From: an uncultured Blautia sp. | GTDB lineage: Bacteria > Bacillota > Clostridia > Lachnospirales > Lachnospiraceae | NCBI GenBank assembly: GCA_958367245.1 | Contig: CATXEA010000004.1 | Coordinates: forward strand, 1-64,000 | Length of the DNA stretch: 64,000 bases | Direction: 5' to 3' | In this document: positions 7,928 through 14,875 of the stretch, piece after piece | Position numbering within the stretch: position 1 is the first letter of the stretch | How the letters are laid out: the number at the start of each line of letters is the position of its first letter | Notes under the pieces: model-generated | Databases searched by the model: none | Told to the model about the DNA's origin: nothing | The model's input: the letters and a program-made list of their open reading frames with translations, nothing else | Position numbers and translations under genes: made by a program

Positions 7928-8857
7928 ATGATCGTAACAGTAACGATGAATCCTGCCATAGATAAGACAGTCGAAGTTGAGGAGCTTCGCCTTGGAGGAC
8001 TGAACAGAATAAAAAAAGTGGAATATGATGCGGGCGGAAAGGGTATTAATGTTTCCAAAACAATCCGTGAGCTGGGGGGACAGAGCGTTGCAGTGGGTTT
8101 TCTCGGCGGAAATGCAGGAAAGACGATTGAGAATGTTCTGAAAAGCAAGGGTATTTCTTCGGATTTCATATGGGTAGACGGTGAGACAAGGACGAACACC
8201 AAGGTTTTTCAGGAAAAAGGCGGAGTAACAGAACTCAATGAGCCGGGACCGGCGCCCACGGAGGAAGATTTAACAGAGCTTTTGAAAAAAATTGAAAAGT
8301 ATGCGAAACCGGATACCCTGTTTGTACTTTCGGGAAGCGTTCCGTCAGGTGTGGACAAAGGGATTTACGGAAGAATTACAGAACTGGTCCATGAAAAAGG
8401 CGCGAAGGTACTGCTCGATGCAGACGGTGAGCTTTTCCGCAGATCTCTTGCATTCAGACCGGATATTATGAAGCCAAACAGGGAAGAACTGGCAGAGTTT
8501 GCCGGAATGGAGGAGGATATTTCAGCGGAAAATATCCGCAGTATCGCAGAAAAATTTCAGGCGGAAGGAACGGATATAGTTGCCGTTTCCATGGGAAAAG
8601 ACGGCGCCATGCTGTTTATGGAAGACTATAAGGTGAAATGTCCTGCAGTTCCGGTGAAGAAGCATTCCACAGTAGGAGCCGGGGATGCTATGGTGGCAGG
8701 TCTTGCCTATGCATGGGAGAAAAAGCTTGGCAAAGAAGAGACAGTTCGTCTGTGTATGGCAGTTTCTGCAGGCGCAGTTTCTACGATTGGAACAAAACCG
8801 CCTGCAAAAGCTTTCGTAGACGAGCTGATACCTCAGGTAGAAATAGAAGAACTTTGA
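7928..8857 (+). CDS. 1-phosphofructokinase-like sugar kinase (PfkB family)
   Basis: A 309-residue ribokinase/PfkB-family enzyme most like 1-phosphofructokinase or tagatose-6-phosphate kinase. It starts MIVTVTMNPAIDKTVEV (family substrate-binding strand) and has the glycine-rich GGKGINVSK segment near residues 37-45 and the anion-hole motif VGAGDAMVAG with catalytic Asp253. By family it phosphorylates a ketose monophosphate to the bisphosphate. Its place between EIIA and a hexitol-phosphate dehydrogenase-like gene suggests it acts on the ketose-1-phosphate formed from the imported polyol. The exact substrate (fructose-1-P, tagatose-P, sorbose-1-P) cannot be told from sequence. Confidence 0.88.
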   Translation: MIVTVTMNPAIDKTVEVEELRLGGLNRIKKVEYDAGGKGINVSKTIRELGGQSVAVGFLGGNAGKTIENVLKSKGISSDFIWVDGETRTNTKVFQEKGGVTELNEPGPAPTEEDLTELLKKIEKYAKPDTLFVLSGSVPSGVDKGIYGRITELVHEKGAKVLLDADGELFRRSLAFRPDIMKPNREELAEFAGMEEDISAENIRSIAEKFQAEGTDIVAVSMGKDGAMLFMEDYKVKCPAVPVKKHSTVGAGDAMVAGLAYAWEKKLGKEETVRLCMAVSAGAVSTIGTKPPAKAFVDELIPQVEIEEL

Positions 8858-8926
8858 TTTACAGCGAAACAGATATGGAAATAAATAACAATTAACTTAT
8901 ATCAGGAGCAGAAAAGGAGAATTGTA

Positions 8927-10195
8927 ATGAAAACGAAAGCAGTCAGAATGTATGGAACAAGAGATTTAAGATTAGAGGAATTTGAATTGCCGGAGATTAA
9001 GGACGATGAGATTCTTGTAAAGGTTATGAGCGACAGTATCTGTATGTCGACTTATAAGCTTGCAGAGCAGGGAAAGAAACATAAAAGAGCGCCGCAGAAT
9101 ATCGACACAAATCCTGTTATCATCGGACATGAGTTTGCAGGCGTAATCGTCAAGGTAGGAGAAAAATGGAAAGATCAGTTCAGACCGGGAATGAAATTTG
9201 CTCAGCAGCCGGCTCTTAACTACAAAGGAAGTCTTGCATCTCCGGGATATTCCTACGAGTTTTTCGGCGGAGCATGTACTTACTGCATTATCCCTCACGA
9301 GGTTATGGAGCTGGGATGCCTGATGGAGTATAAGGGCGACAGTTTCTTTGAAGCGTCTCTGGGAGAGCCTATGAGCTGCTGCATCGGCGGTTATAACGGC
9401 TGCTATCATACAAATAAGATTAACCATGACCTTGCAGTAGGAACGAAGAAGGATGGAGACATTATCATATTGGGCGGATGCGGTCCCATGGGACTGGGGG
9501 CTGTCAGCTATGGTATTCAGTTAGAGGAGCGCAAACCAAAACGAATTGTTGTTACGGAAATCAGCGATGAAAAAATCGCACGTGCAAAAGAGGTGATTCC
9601 GGAGTCAAAAGCGGCAGAAAACGGTGTGGAGCTTATCTATGTAAATACTGCAAAAATGGCAGATTCTGTAAAAGAACTTCGCGATATTACAGGCGGAAAG
9701 GGCTACGATGACGTATTCGTATATATCCCTAACCGCGCAGTGGCGGAAATGGCAGACCAGCTTCTCGCATTTGACGGATGCATGAATTTCTTTGCAGGTC
9801 CTACGGACAATCAGTTTAAAGCAGAAATCAATTTATATAATGCGCATTATATCAGCACCCACATTGTGGGAACAACAGGCGGAAACAATGACGACCTTAT
9901 TGAGGCAAATGAGCTTGCAGCAGCAGGAAGGATTGAACCGGCGGTTATGGTTACTCATGTGGGAGGAATCGACAGTATTGCGGACGCGACCTTAAATCTG
10001 CCGAATATTCCGGGAGGAAAGAAGCTTACCTATACGCAGTTTGACATGCCTCTGACTGCAATCACAGACTTTGAAGAGCTTGGAAAGACAGACCCTCTGT
10101 TTGCAAAGCTTGATGAGGTATGTAAGAAAAACAGAGGTTTATGGAGCGCAGAAGCAGAGAAAATTTTATTTGAACATTATGGAGTAGAAGCTTAA
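8927..10195 (+). CDS. medium-chain dehydrogenase, SorE/YggP-like (hexitol-phosphate / ketose-1-phosphate reductase)
   Basis: A 422-residue zinc-type alcohol dehydrogenase superfamily member. Long stretches resemble E. coli YggP and the L-sorbose-1-phosphate reductases (SorE): SDSICMSTYK, VIIGHEFAGVIVKVG, GYSYEFFGG, the Rossmann loop GGCGPMGLGAVSYG near 183-196, FDGCMNFFAGPTDNQF, STHIVGTTGG and LNLPNIPGGKKL. In E. coli yggP lies next to cmtAB, a mannitol-type PTS, the same association as here. The likely reaction is NAD(P)-linked interconversion of a hexitol phosphate and a ketose phosphate. The cluster has no recognisable MtlD, so this enzyme probably fills that step. Confidence 0.85.
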   Translation: MKTKAVRMYGTRDLRLEEFELPEIKDDEILVKVMSDSICMSTYKLAEQGKKHKRAPQNIDTNPVIIGHEFAGVIVKVGEKWKDQFRPGMKFAQQPALNYKGSLASPGYSYEFFGGACTYCIIPHEVMELGCLMEYKGDSFFEASLGEPMSCCIGGYNGCYHTNKINHDLAVGTKKDGDIIILGGCGPMGLGAVSYGIQLEERKPKRIVVTEISDEKIARAKEVIPESKAAENGVELIYVNTAKMADSVKELRDITGGKGYDDVFVYIPNRAVAEMADQLLAFDGCMNFFAGPTDNQFKAEINLYNAHYISTHIVGTTGGNNDDLIEANELAAAGRIEPAVMVTHVGGIDSIADATLNLPNIPGGKKLTYTQFDMPLTAITDFEELGKTDPLFAKLDEVCKKNRGLWSAEAEKILFEHYGVEA

Positions 10196-10236
10196 ACTGA
10201 GATTAAAAGTTTGGCAAAAAGATAAGGAGAGACAAT

Positions 10237-10503
10237 ATGGTATCACAGAAAATCGTAATCAATCTTGAATCCGGAATTCATGCAAGACCTGCAGGAGTGC
10301 TTGCCAAAACAGCGTCAAAATGCAAATCAAACGTAACCCTTCAGGTAGGGGAAAGAACCGTACAGGTCAAAAGTATTTTAAACATTATGGCAGCCGCGAT
10401 TAAATGCGGTACAGAAATTGAAGTCCGATGTGACGGGGAAACAGAAGAAGAAGATTTAAAGACTCTCATTGCCGCAATCGAAAGCGGATTAGGAGAAAAT
10501 TAA
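10237..10503 (+). CDS. HPr-family phosphocarrier protein
   Basis: An 88-residue HPr homologue that keeps the phosphorylatable His15 (SGIHARPAG) and the regulatory Ser46 (VKSILNIM). The segment after Ser46 differs from the usual IMGVMSLG signature (NIMAAAIKCG), so HPr kinase recognition may be altered. Placed as the last gene of the hexitol unit, it is either a dedicated carrier for EIIA or the general HPr of this genome located by chance; the general ptsH is not otherwise in the window. GGAG lies before ATG. Followed by a strong terminator. Confidence 0.88.
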   Translation: MVSQKIVINLESGIHARPAGVLAKTASKCKSNVTLQVGERTVQVKSILNIMAAAIKCGTEIEVRCDGETEEEDLKTLIAAIESGLGEN

Positions 10504-10544
10504 GATTTGCCCCCATTTTATACTTTTCCATAAATACACATATG

Positions 10545-10576
10545 AAAAACCGCAGGAAGTGTTTCCTGCGGTTTTT
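10545..10576 (+). terminator. terminator ending the second PTS unit
   Basis: AAAAACCGCAGGAA (10545-10558), GTGT loop, TTCCTGCGGTTTTT (10563-10576). Symmetric A and T tracts make it work in both directions. Confidence 0.9.
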
Positions 10577-10602
10577 CGATAGAGATGTTTAATGAAAGAT
10601 AC

Positions 10603-10695
10603 AATATTCATGTCGAAATATGTGATAAACACAAGAATATTCATGCGTTTTAATGCTATAATTACAATAAAATTCATTGATATTTACATGAATAT
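10603..10695. repeat. three copies of ATATTCATG around the AAA_14 gene promoter
   Basis: AATATTCATG occurs at 10603-10612 and 10636-10645 (starts 33 bp apart, about three helical turns). The inverted copy CATGAATAT lies at 10687-10695, inside the spacer of the promoter of the next gene. This layout suggests a repressor operator with looping; the binding protein is unknown. Confidence 0.45.
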
Positions 10696-10705
10696 GCGAT
10701 ATACT
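10677..10705 (+). promoter_or_regulatory. promoter of the AAA_14/DUF4143 gene
   Basis: TTGATA (10677-10682), 17 bp, TATACT (10700-10705), about 30 bp before the start codon. Confidence 0.7.
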
Positions 10706-10734
10706 ATGATTAGCACCTTGAAGGAGGTCTGATT

Positions 10735-12030
10735 ATGTATCGGAAAATTATGAGTTATTTAAAAGCGTGGAAAGAAAACGAACACCGTAAACCTCTTATT
10801 TTACAGGGGGCAAGGCAGGTTGGCAAAACTTATTCAATTTTGGAGTTTGGTCGCACCTGTTATGATAATGTGGCTTATTTCAACTTTGAAACCAATCCAA
10901 AGCTGAATGAAACTTTTGAAGAAAATATCAGCCCGGATTATCTGATACCCATTTTATCGCACATTGCAGGGCAAACGATAGTGAAGGAAAAAACGCTGAT
11001 TGTATTCGACGAGGTACAGCTTTGCGAACGGGCTTTGACTTCTCTGAAATACTTTTGTGAGGACGCACCTGATTATCATATCATCGTAGCAGGAAGTCTG
11101 CTCGGCGTTGCGGTAAACAGGGCGAAATTTTCGTTTCCCGTGGGTAAGGTGGATATGAAAACTCTTTATCCTATGGATATGGAGGAATTTCTGGTAGCCT
11201 GCGGTGAAAGTGTCCTTGTAGAACAGATTAAGAAATGTTTTGCAGAGGATAAACCGTTGCCCTCTGCCCTGCACGATGCGGCAATGCAGCTTTACCGTCA
11301 ATATCTTATTATCGGCGGTATGCCCGAATGTGTAATGCAGTTTATAGAAACAAAGGATTATATCCTTGTGCGCCACACGCAGGATACCATTCTTGCAAGT
11401 TATCTCAATGATATGAGCAAGTACAATAATGTGAACGAAATCAAGAAAACAAGACTTGCCTACGACAACATTACCGTCCAGCTCTCAAAAAAGAATACCC
11501 GCTTTCAATATAAGCTGATAAAGAAAGGCGGACGGGCATCTGAATTTGAAAATGCTATTGAATGGCTCTGTCTGTCAGGTATCGTTTCACAGGTATATAA
11601 AGTGGAACAAATCAGGAAGCCTTTAGAGAATTACCGTGATATTGATGCGTTCAAGATTTATGTTTCTGACATGGGATTACTCTGTGCAAAGAAAGACTTA
11701 GCGCCAAATGATGTCCTCTATATGGTTGAAGAGTTGGACGACTTTAAGGGTGGTATGGCTGAAAACTATGTTGATGTGCAGCTTACCATTAACGGATATA
11801 AGACCTACTATTGGCAGTCTGAGCGTGGAGCTGAGATTGATTTTGTTATTCAGAGAAACGGTCAGCTTATTCCCATTGAGGTCAAGTCTGCCGACAACAC
11901 ACGGGCAAAGAGTTTGAAGGTCTATATGGATACTTATAAGCCTGCCTATGCGATTAAGCTCTCTGCAAAAAACTTTGGGCTTGAGGATAATAAAAAGATT
12001 GTTCCTCTTTATGCCGCATTCTGTATCTGA
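10735..12030 (+). CDS. ATP-binding protein, AAA_14 / DUF4143 family
   Basis: A 431-residue P-loop ATPase with an N-terminal AAA_14 domain: Walker A GARQVGKT at 25-32, Walker B LIVFDEVQ with Asp92-Glu93, and the sensor segment IIVAGSLLGV. A DUF4143 C-terminal part follows, ending in a PD-(D/E)XK-like motif (GAEIDFVIQRNGQLIPIEVKSA), which resembles a nuclease core. Such proteins are common, often multicopy and patchily distributed in gut anaerobes; their role is unknown and a defence or toxin-like function has been suggested only by analogy. It stands alone between a metabolic operon and a tRNA gene, with its own promoter and AAGGAGG site, so acquisition by transfer is plausible but not proven. 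Confidence 0.88.
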   Translation: MYRKIMSYLKAWKENEHRKPLILQGARQVGKTYSILEFGRTCYDNVAYFNFETNPKLNETFEENISPDYLIPILSHIAGQTIVKEKTLIVFDEVQLCERALTSLKYFCEDAPDYHIIVAGSLLGVAVNRAKFSFPVGKVDMKTLYPMDMEEFLVACGESVLVEQIKKCFAEDKPLPSALHDAAMQLYRQYLIIGGMPECVMQFIETKDYILVRHTQDTILASYLNDMSKYNNVNEIKKTRLAYDNITVQLSKKNTRFQYKLIKKGGRASEFENAIEWLCLSGIVSQVYKVEQIRKPLENYRDIDAFKIYVSDMGLLCAKKDLAPNDVLYMVEELDDFKGGMAENYVDVQLTINGYKTYYWQSERGAEIDFVIQRNGQLIPIEVKSADNTRAKSLKVYMDTYKPAYAIKLSAKNFGLEDNKKIVPLYAAFCI

Positions 12031-12075
12031 ATCTAAAAGAATTTGTTTTATAAAGCAAACCAGACATTGGAAAAA

Positions 12076-12111
12076 GAAAAGCCTGCAAACGGCAAAATCG
12101 CTTGCAGACTG
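12076..12111 (-). terminator. terminator of tRNA-Ser (minus strand)
   Basis: On the minus strand CTGCAAGCG, a short loop and CGTTTGCAG form an imperfect stem followed by GCTTTTCTTTTT. It lies about 10 bp beyond the tRNA 3' end and faces the ATPase gene from the other side. Confidence 0.65.
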
Positions 12112-12118
12112 AGTTTTC

Positions 12119-12209
12119 TGGCGGAGATGGAGGGATTTGAACCCTCGCGCCGGTTGCCCGACCTACCGCATTTCGAGTGCGGACCCTTCAGCCACTTGGG
12201 TACATCTCC
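12119..12209 (-). tRNA. tRNA-Ser (CGA)
   Basis: A class II tRNA on the minus strand from GGAGATG (12209) to CATCTCC, G discriminator and an encoded CCA end (12121-12119). The anticodon stem CCGCA/TGCGG holds the loop CTCGAAA, anticodon CGA, reading UCG. It has the long variable arm of serine tRNAs and a GGTTCAAATCC T loop. Confidence 0.95.
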
Positions 12210-12290
12210 GTGTCATACCTTTTTATGATAAAATAAAAAGAAGAAAAAAGCAAGGTTTTTTTCTGGCGGAAAAATTTTTGTGTTTTCCGG

Positions 12291-12319
12291 TTGACGAACG
12301 GCGGTCACTATAATATGAT
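12291..12319 (+). promoter_or_regulatory. promoter of serine acetyltransferase
   Basis: TTGACG (12291-12296), 17 bp, TATGAT (12314-12319). Confidence 0.65.
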
Positions 12320-12393
12320 AGAGCAATAAAGTGCAAGGCGGTCGTTTTTTTCATAAAATAAAATATAGTAAACTACGAAAGGTGAGGACAGCA

Positions 12394-13314
12394 ATGAAGG
12401 ATAAAAAGAATACAATTCAGGAAATCGTAGGGCAACTGGCGGAGAATTATGAACAGGAGGAAATTTTTCTTCCCAAGGATAAGGGACAGCTCCCCAGCCG
12501 TGCGGCAATTACCACCTTTTTGAAGGAGATGCAGGCGATTATCTTCCCGGGATATTTCGAGGTGGATTCCAGCTCAAAGATTTTTCCGGAGTATTATCTC
12601 GGGTATCGTCTCAATGATCTTTATGATAATCTGGAGAAGCAGATAGAAATCGCGCTTCTTTATAAAGGTTCGAAAGAAGAATGCGCCAGAGAGCAGGCGT
12701 CTGAAATCACAGCGGGATTTTTTAAGAAACTTCCGGAAATCCAGAATATGCTTTTGAAGGATGTGCAGGCTGGTTTTGACGGGGACCCTGCTGCGAAGAG
12801 CAAGGAGGAGATTATTTTTTCCTACCCGGGGCTTTTCGCTATCTATGTGTATCGGATTGCCCATGTTTTATATGAAGAAAAAGTACCTTTTATTCCGCGA
12901 ATTATGACGGAATACGCTCACGGCAAGACCGGAATCGATATAAACCCGGGAGCAACCATCGGAGAATACTTTTTTATCGATCATGGTACGGGAGTTGTTA
13001 TCGGCGAGACTACGGAAATCGGGCGAAATGTGAAGCTGTATCAGGGTGTGACCCTTGGCGCGCTTTCCACAAGACAGGGACAGCAGCTTGCAAATGTGAA
13101 GCGTCATCCTACAATTAAAGATAATGTTACCATTTACTCCAATTCCTCCGTACTCGGCGGAGAGACTGTAATAGGAGAAAACACTATCATCGGCGGCAAT
13201 ACCTTTATTACGGAATCTATTCCGGCCAATACAAAGGTCAGCGCAAAGAGTCCGGAACTTGTGATCAAGAAACCTAAAACAGAGATTGCTTCTGCAAATG
13301 TATGGGAATTTTAA
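12394..13314 (+). CDS. cysE: serine O-acetyltransferase
   Basis: A 306-residue acetyltransferase that makes O-acetylserine from serine and acetyl-CoA, the committing step of cysteine synthesis. The C-terminal third (about 185-290) is a left-handed parallel beta-helix with hexapeptide repeats (GIDINPGATIGEYFFIDHGTGVVIGETTEIG and VKLYQGVTLGAL regions, then NTIIGGNTFI), with the conserved His of the DHGTG motif. The long helical N-terminus is of the type often labelled EpsC. ATG 12394 follows GGTGAGG; an upstream in-frame ATG at 12331 has no ribosome binding site. Its product could feed the O-acetyl-amino-acid sulfhydrylase at 57.4 kb or a cysteine synthase elsewhere. Confidence 0.92.
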   Translation: MKDKKNTIQEIVGQLAENYEQEEIFLPKDKGQLPSRAAITTFLKEMQAIIFPGYFEVDSSSKIFPEYYLGYRLNDLYDNLEKQIEIALLYKGSKEECAREQASEITAGFFKKLPEIQNMLLKDVQAGFDGDPAAKSKEEIIFSYPGLFAIYVYRIAHVLYEEKVPFIPRIMTEYAHGKTGIDINPGATIGEYFFIDHGTGVVIGETTEIGRNVKLYQGVTLGALSTRQGQQLANVKRHPTIKDNVTIYSNSSVLGGETVIGENTIIGGNTFITESIPANTKVSAKSPELVIKKPKTEIASANVWEF

Positions 13315-13324
13315 AAAACAAGGT

Positions 13325-13351
13325 GTTTCGGGCAGGCTTTCTGCCCGAAAC
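13325..13351 (+). terminator. 11-bp hairpin after cysE, weak T tract
   Basis: GTTTCGGGCAG (13325-13335), GCTTT loop, CTGCCCGAAAC (13341-13351). No strong T-run follows, so termination may be inefficient or the hairpin may stabilise the mRNA 3' end. Confidence 0.55.
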
Positions 13352-13416
13352 TATAAGGGATATTGTTGGTGTTACATATTTTTTTGAAAAAAAATAAAAA
13401 ATTTTCAAATTAGGTG

Positions 13417-13445
13417 TTGACAAATCCTTTAAAGTAATATATACT
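13417..13445 (+). promoter_or_regulatory. promoter of the tRNA-Gly pair
   Basis: TTGACA (13417-13422), 17 bp, TATACT (13440-13445), preceded by an A/T-rich stretch like an UP element, as expected for a stable-RNA promoter. The pre-tRNA leader is about 50 nt. Confidence 0.8.
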
Positions 13446-13498
13446 CATCAGTGTTGAAGCGAGAGAGCAAAAACAAAGCACAAAAGCACATAAGATGT

Positions 13499-13569
13499 GC
13501 GGGTGTAGTTCAATGGTAGAACACCAGCCTTCCAAGCTGGATACGTGGGTTCGATTCCCATCACCCGCT
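13499..13569 (+). tRNA. tRNA-Gly (TCC)
   Basis: GCGGGTG/CACCCGC acceptor stem, anticodon stem CCAGC/GCTGG with loop CTTCCAA (anticodon TCC), T loop GGGTTCGATTCCC, discriminator T. CCA is not encoded. Confidence 0.95.
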
Positions 13570-13572
13570 TAT

Positions 13573-13645
13573 GCGATAGTGGCGTAGTTGGTAACGCGCG
13601 ACCTTGCCAAGGTCGAGACCGCGGGTTCGAGCCCCGTCTATCGCT
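13573..13645 (+). tRNA. tRNA-Gly (GCC)
   Basis: GCGATAG/CTATCGC acceptor stem, anticodon loop TTGCCAA (anticodon GCC), T loop GGGTTCGAGCCCC, discriminator T, no encoded CCA. Only 3 bp after the previous tRNA. The two minus-strand copies at 55.9-56.1 kb are identical in sequence. Confidence 0.95.
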
Positions 13646-13650
13646 CTTGA

Positions 13651-13680
13651 AACTCCGAAGAATATTCGGAGTTTTTTCTT
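13651..13680 (+). terminator. terminator of the tRNA-Gly pair
   Basis: AACTCCGAA (13651-13659), GAATA loop, TTCGGAGTT (13665-13673), then a T-rich run. Confidence 0.9.
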
Positions 13681-13744
13681 TTTATAGCAGATAAATCGGT
13701 CGGCGCAATATATGCTTTTGACGATTTCCGGATTTGCTTTCCTG

Positions 13745-14680
13745 TTAAATTGTAAATGCATTAAAATTATTATCAATCATAAATTGAGTGGTGATTGATA
13801 ACATTTGTTCAGGGGGATAGTTAATAACTGTCCCTTTTTTGCTGCTTGGAACCAGCTTGGAAGACATTTTTCTCTTGAACTCATTGGGGGTGTAATGAGA
13901 GTATTTTTTAAATGCATTATTCATATAGCGATAGCTGGAAAAACCACAGTTATAGCATATATCAGTAAGTGTAAGTTCCCCTTTCATCAACAGAGATTTG
14001 GCATTTAGGTATCTGGTATAGGTTAGAAACTCGCTGAAAGAACGATGCAGATTATCCTGAATAAAGTGGGAGAGGTATGATGGGGATAAATTCAAATGTC
14101 TGGATAAATCTGTAAGTGTTATTCTCTCGGCGTAATGTTTTTCAATATAAAAAATAATTTCTGAAAGCTGCTGATTGCGCTTCGCGTTTGTTTTCAGTTT
14201 GTTTCCATGCATTTCGTAATAGGCACAGTTTTCGAGAATATCATATACCATGATATTGATAAGGCTGCTGCAGTGAATCTGATAATACGGCTCCTGGCTG
14301 ATGTATGTTTTTAACAGCTTACAAAAAGTATAAATAAACAGATCATTATTTTTGCTTGTCAGCTTGTTTTCGTGAAAACGTATAAATTTCATTTGCGGAA
14401 AGTAACCTTCAAAATATTCAGGAAGTATGTGAAGGCTAAGCAAGGTGGAGGGCTGATCTTCTGAAATTATTTCGTGAAGCTCATTGGTATTGATTAATAC
14501 GATGCTTTTCTGGGCAAACTGCGTAAGTGTACCGTCAATATTGAAAGATGGAGTTCCTTTCAGGACCAGTACTAATTCTATCTCAGGATGAAGATGAGGT
14601 GCTTTGTAGCTGATGTCTGTGACAGTGAGATTCATATTTTTAATTTGAGGGTGGTGAATCGTTTCTACTTCCAAATGCAA
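13745..14680 (-). CDS. AraC-family transcriptional regulator
   Basis: A protein of about 311 residues with an N-terminal cupin-like sensor (HLHPEIELVLVLKGTPSFNIDG) and a C-terminal pair of helix-turn-helices typical of AraC/XylS proteins (ITLTDLSRHLNLSPSYLSHFIQ, then LTDICYNCGFSSYRYMNNAFKKY and the PNEFKRK end). The start is taken as TTG at 14680, with AAGGAGG 9 nt upstream at 14696-14690; an ATG further upstream at 14755 has no such site. It is divergent from the membrane hydrolase gene at 14876, which is its probable target. The inducer is unknown. Confidence 0.88.
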   Translation of the reverse strand: MHLEVETIHHPQIKNMNLTVTDISYKAPHLHPEIELVLVLKGTPSFNIDGTLTQFAQKSIVLINTNELHEIISEDQPSTLLSLHILPEYFEGYFPQMKFIRFHENKLTSKNNDLFIYTFCKLLKTYISQEPYYQIHCSSLINIMVYDILENCAYYEMHGNKLKTNAKRNQQLSEIIFYIEKHYAERITLTDLSRHLNLSPSYLSHFIQDNLHRSFSEFLTYTRYLNAKSLLMKGELTLTDICYNCGFSSYRYMNNAFKKYSHYTPNEFKRKMSSKLVPSSKKGTVINYPPEQMLSITTQFMIDNNFNAFTI

Positions 14681-14875
14681 TATAGTTCGCCTCCTTTGAA
14701 ACTGTCTATTGGTACTTTTGTATATTAAGAGTTTTAAGTTTATTCTATTATACAACAGATTTATGGAAATAGCAAAAAAGGTATATAAGTAGAGCAGGAA
14801 AGGTATATAAAAAATACTGTAAAAATAGTATGGTAATATACATAATTAAATAAAAATAAAGAAAAGGAAAGCGAA

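Noticed and set aside
12043..12228. 61-codon open frame over the tRNA-Ser
   Set aside because: It runs across the tRNA gene on the opposite strand; the tRNA explains the sequence.
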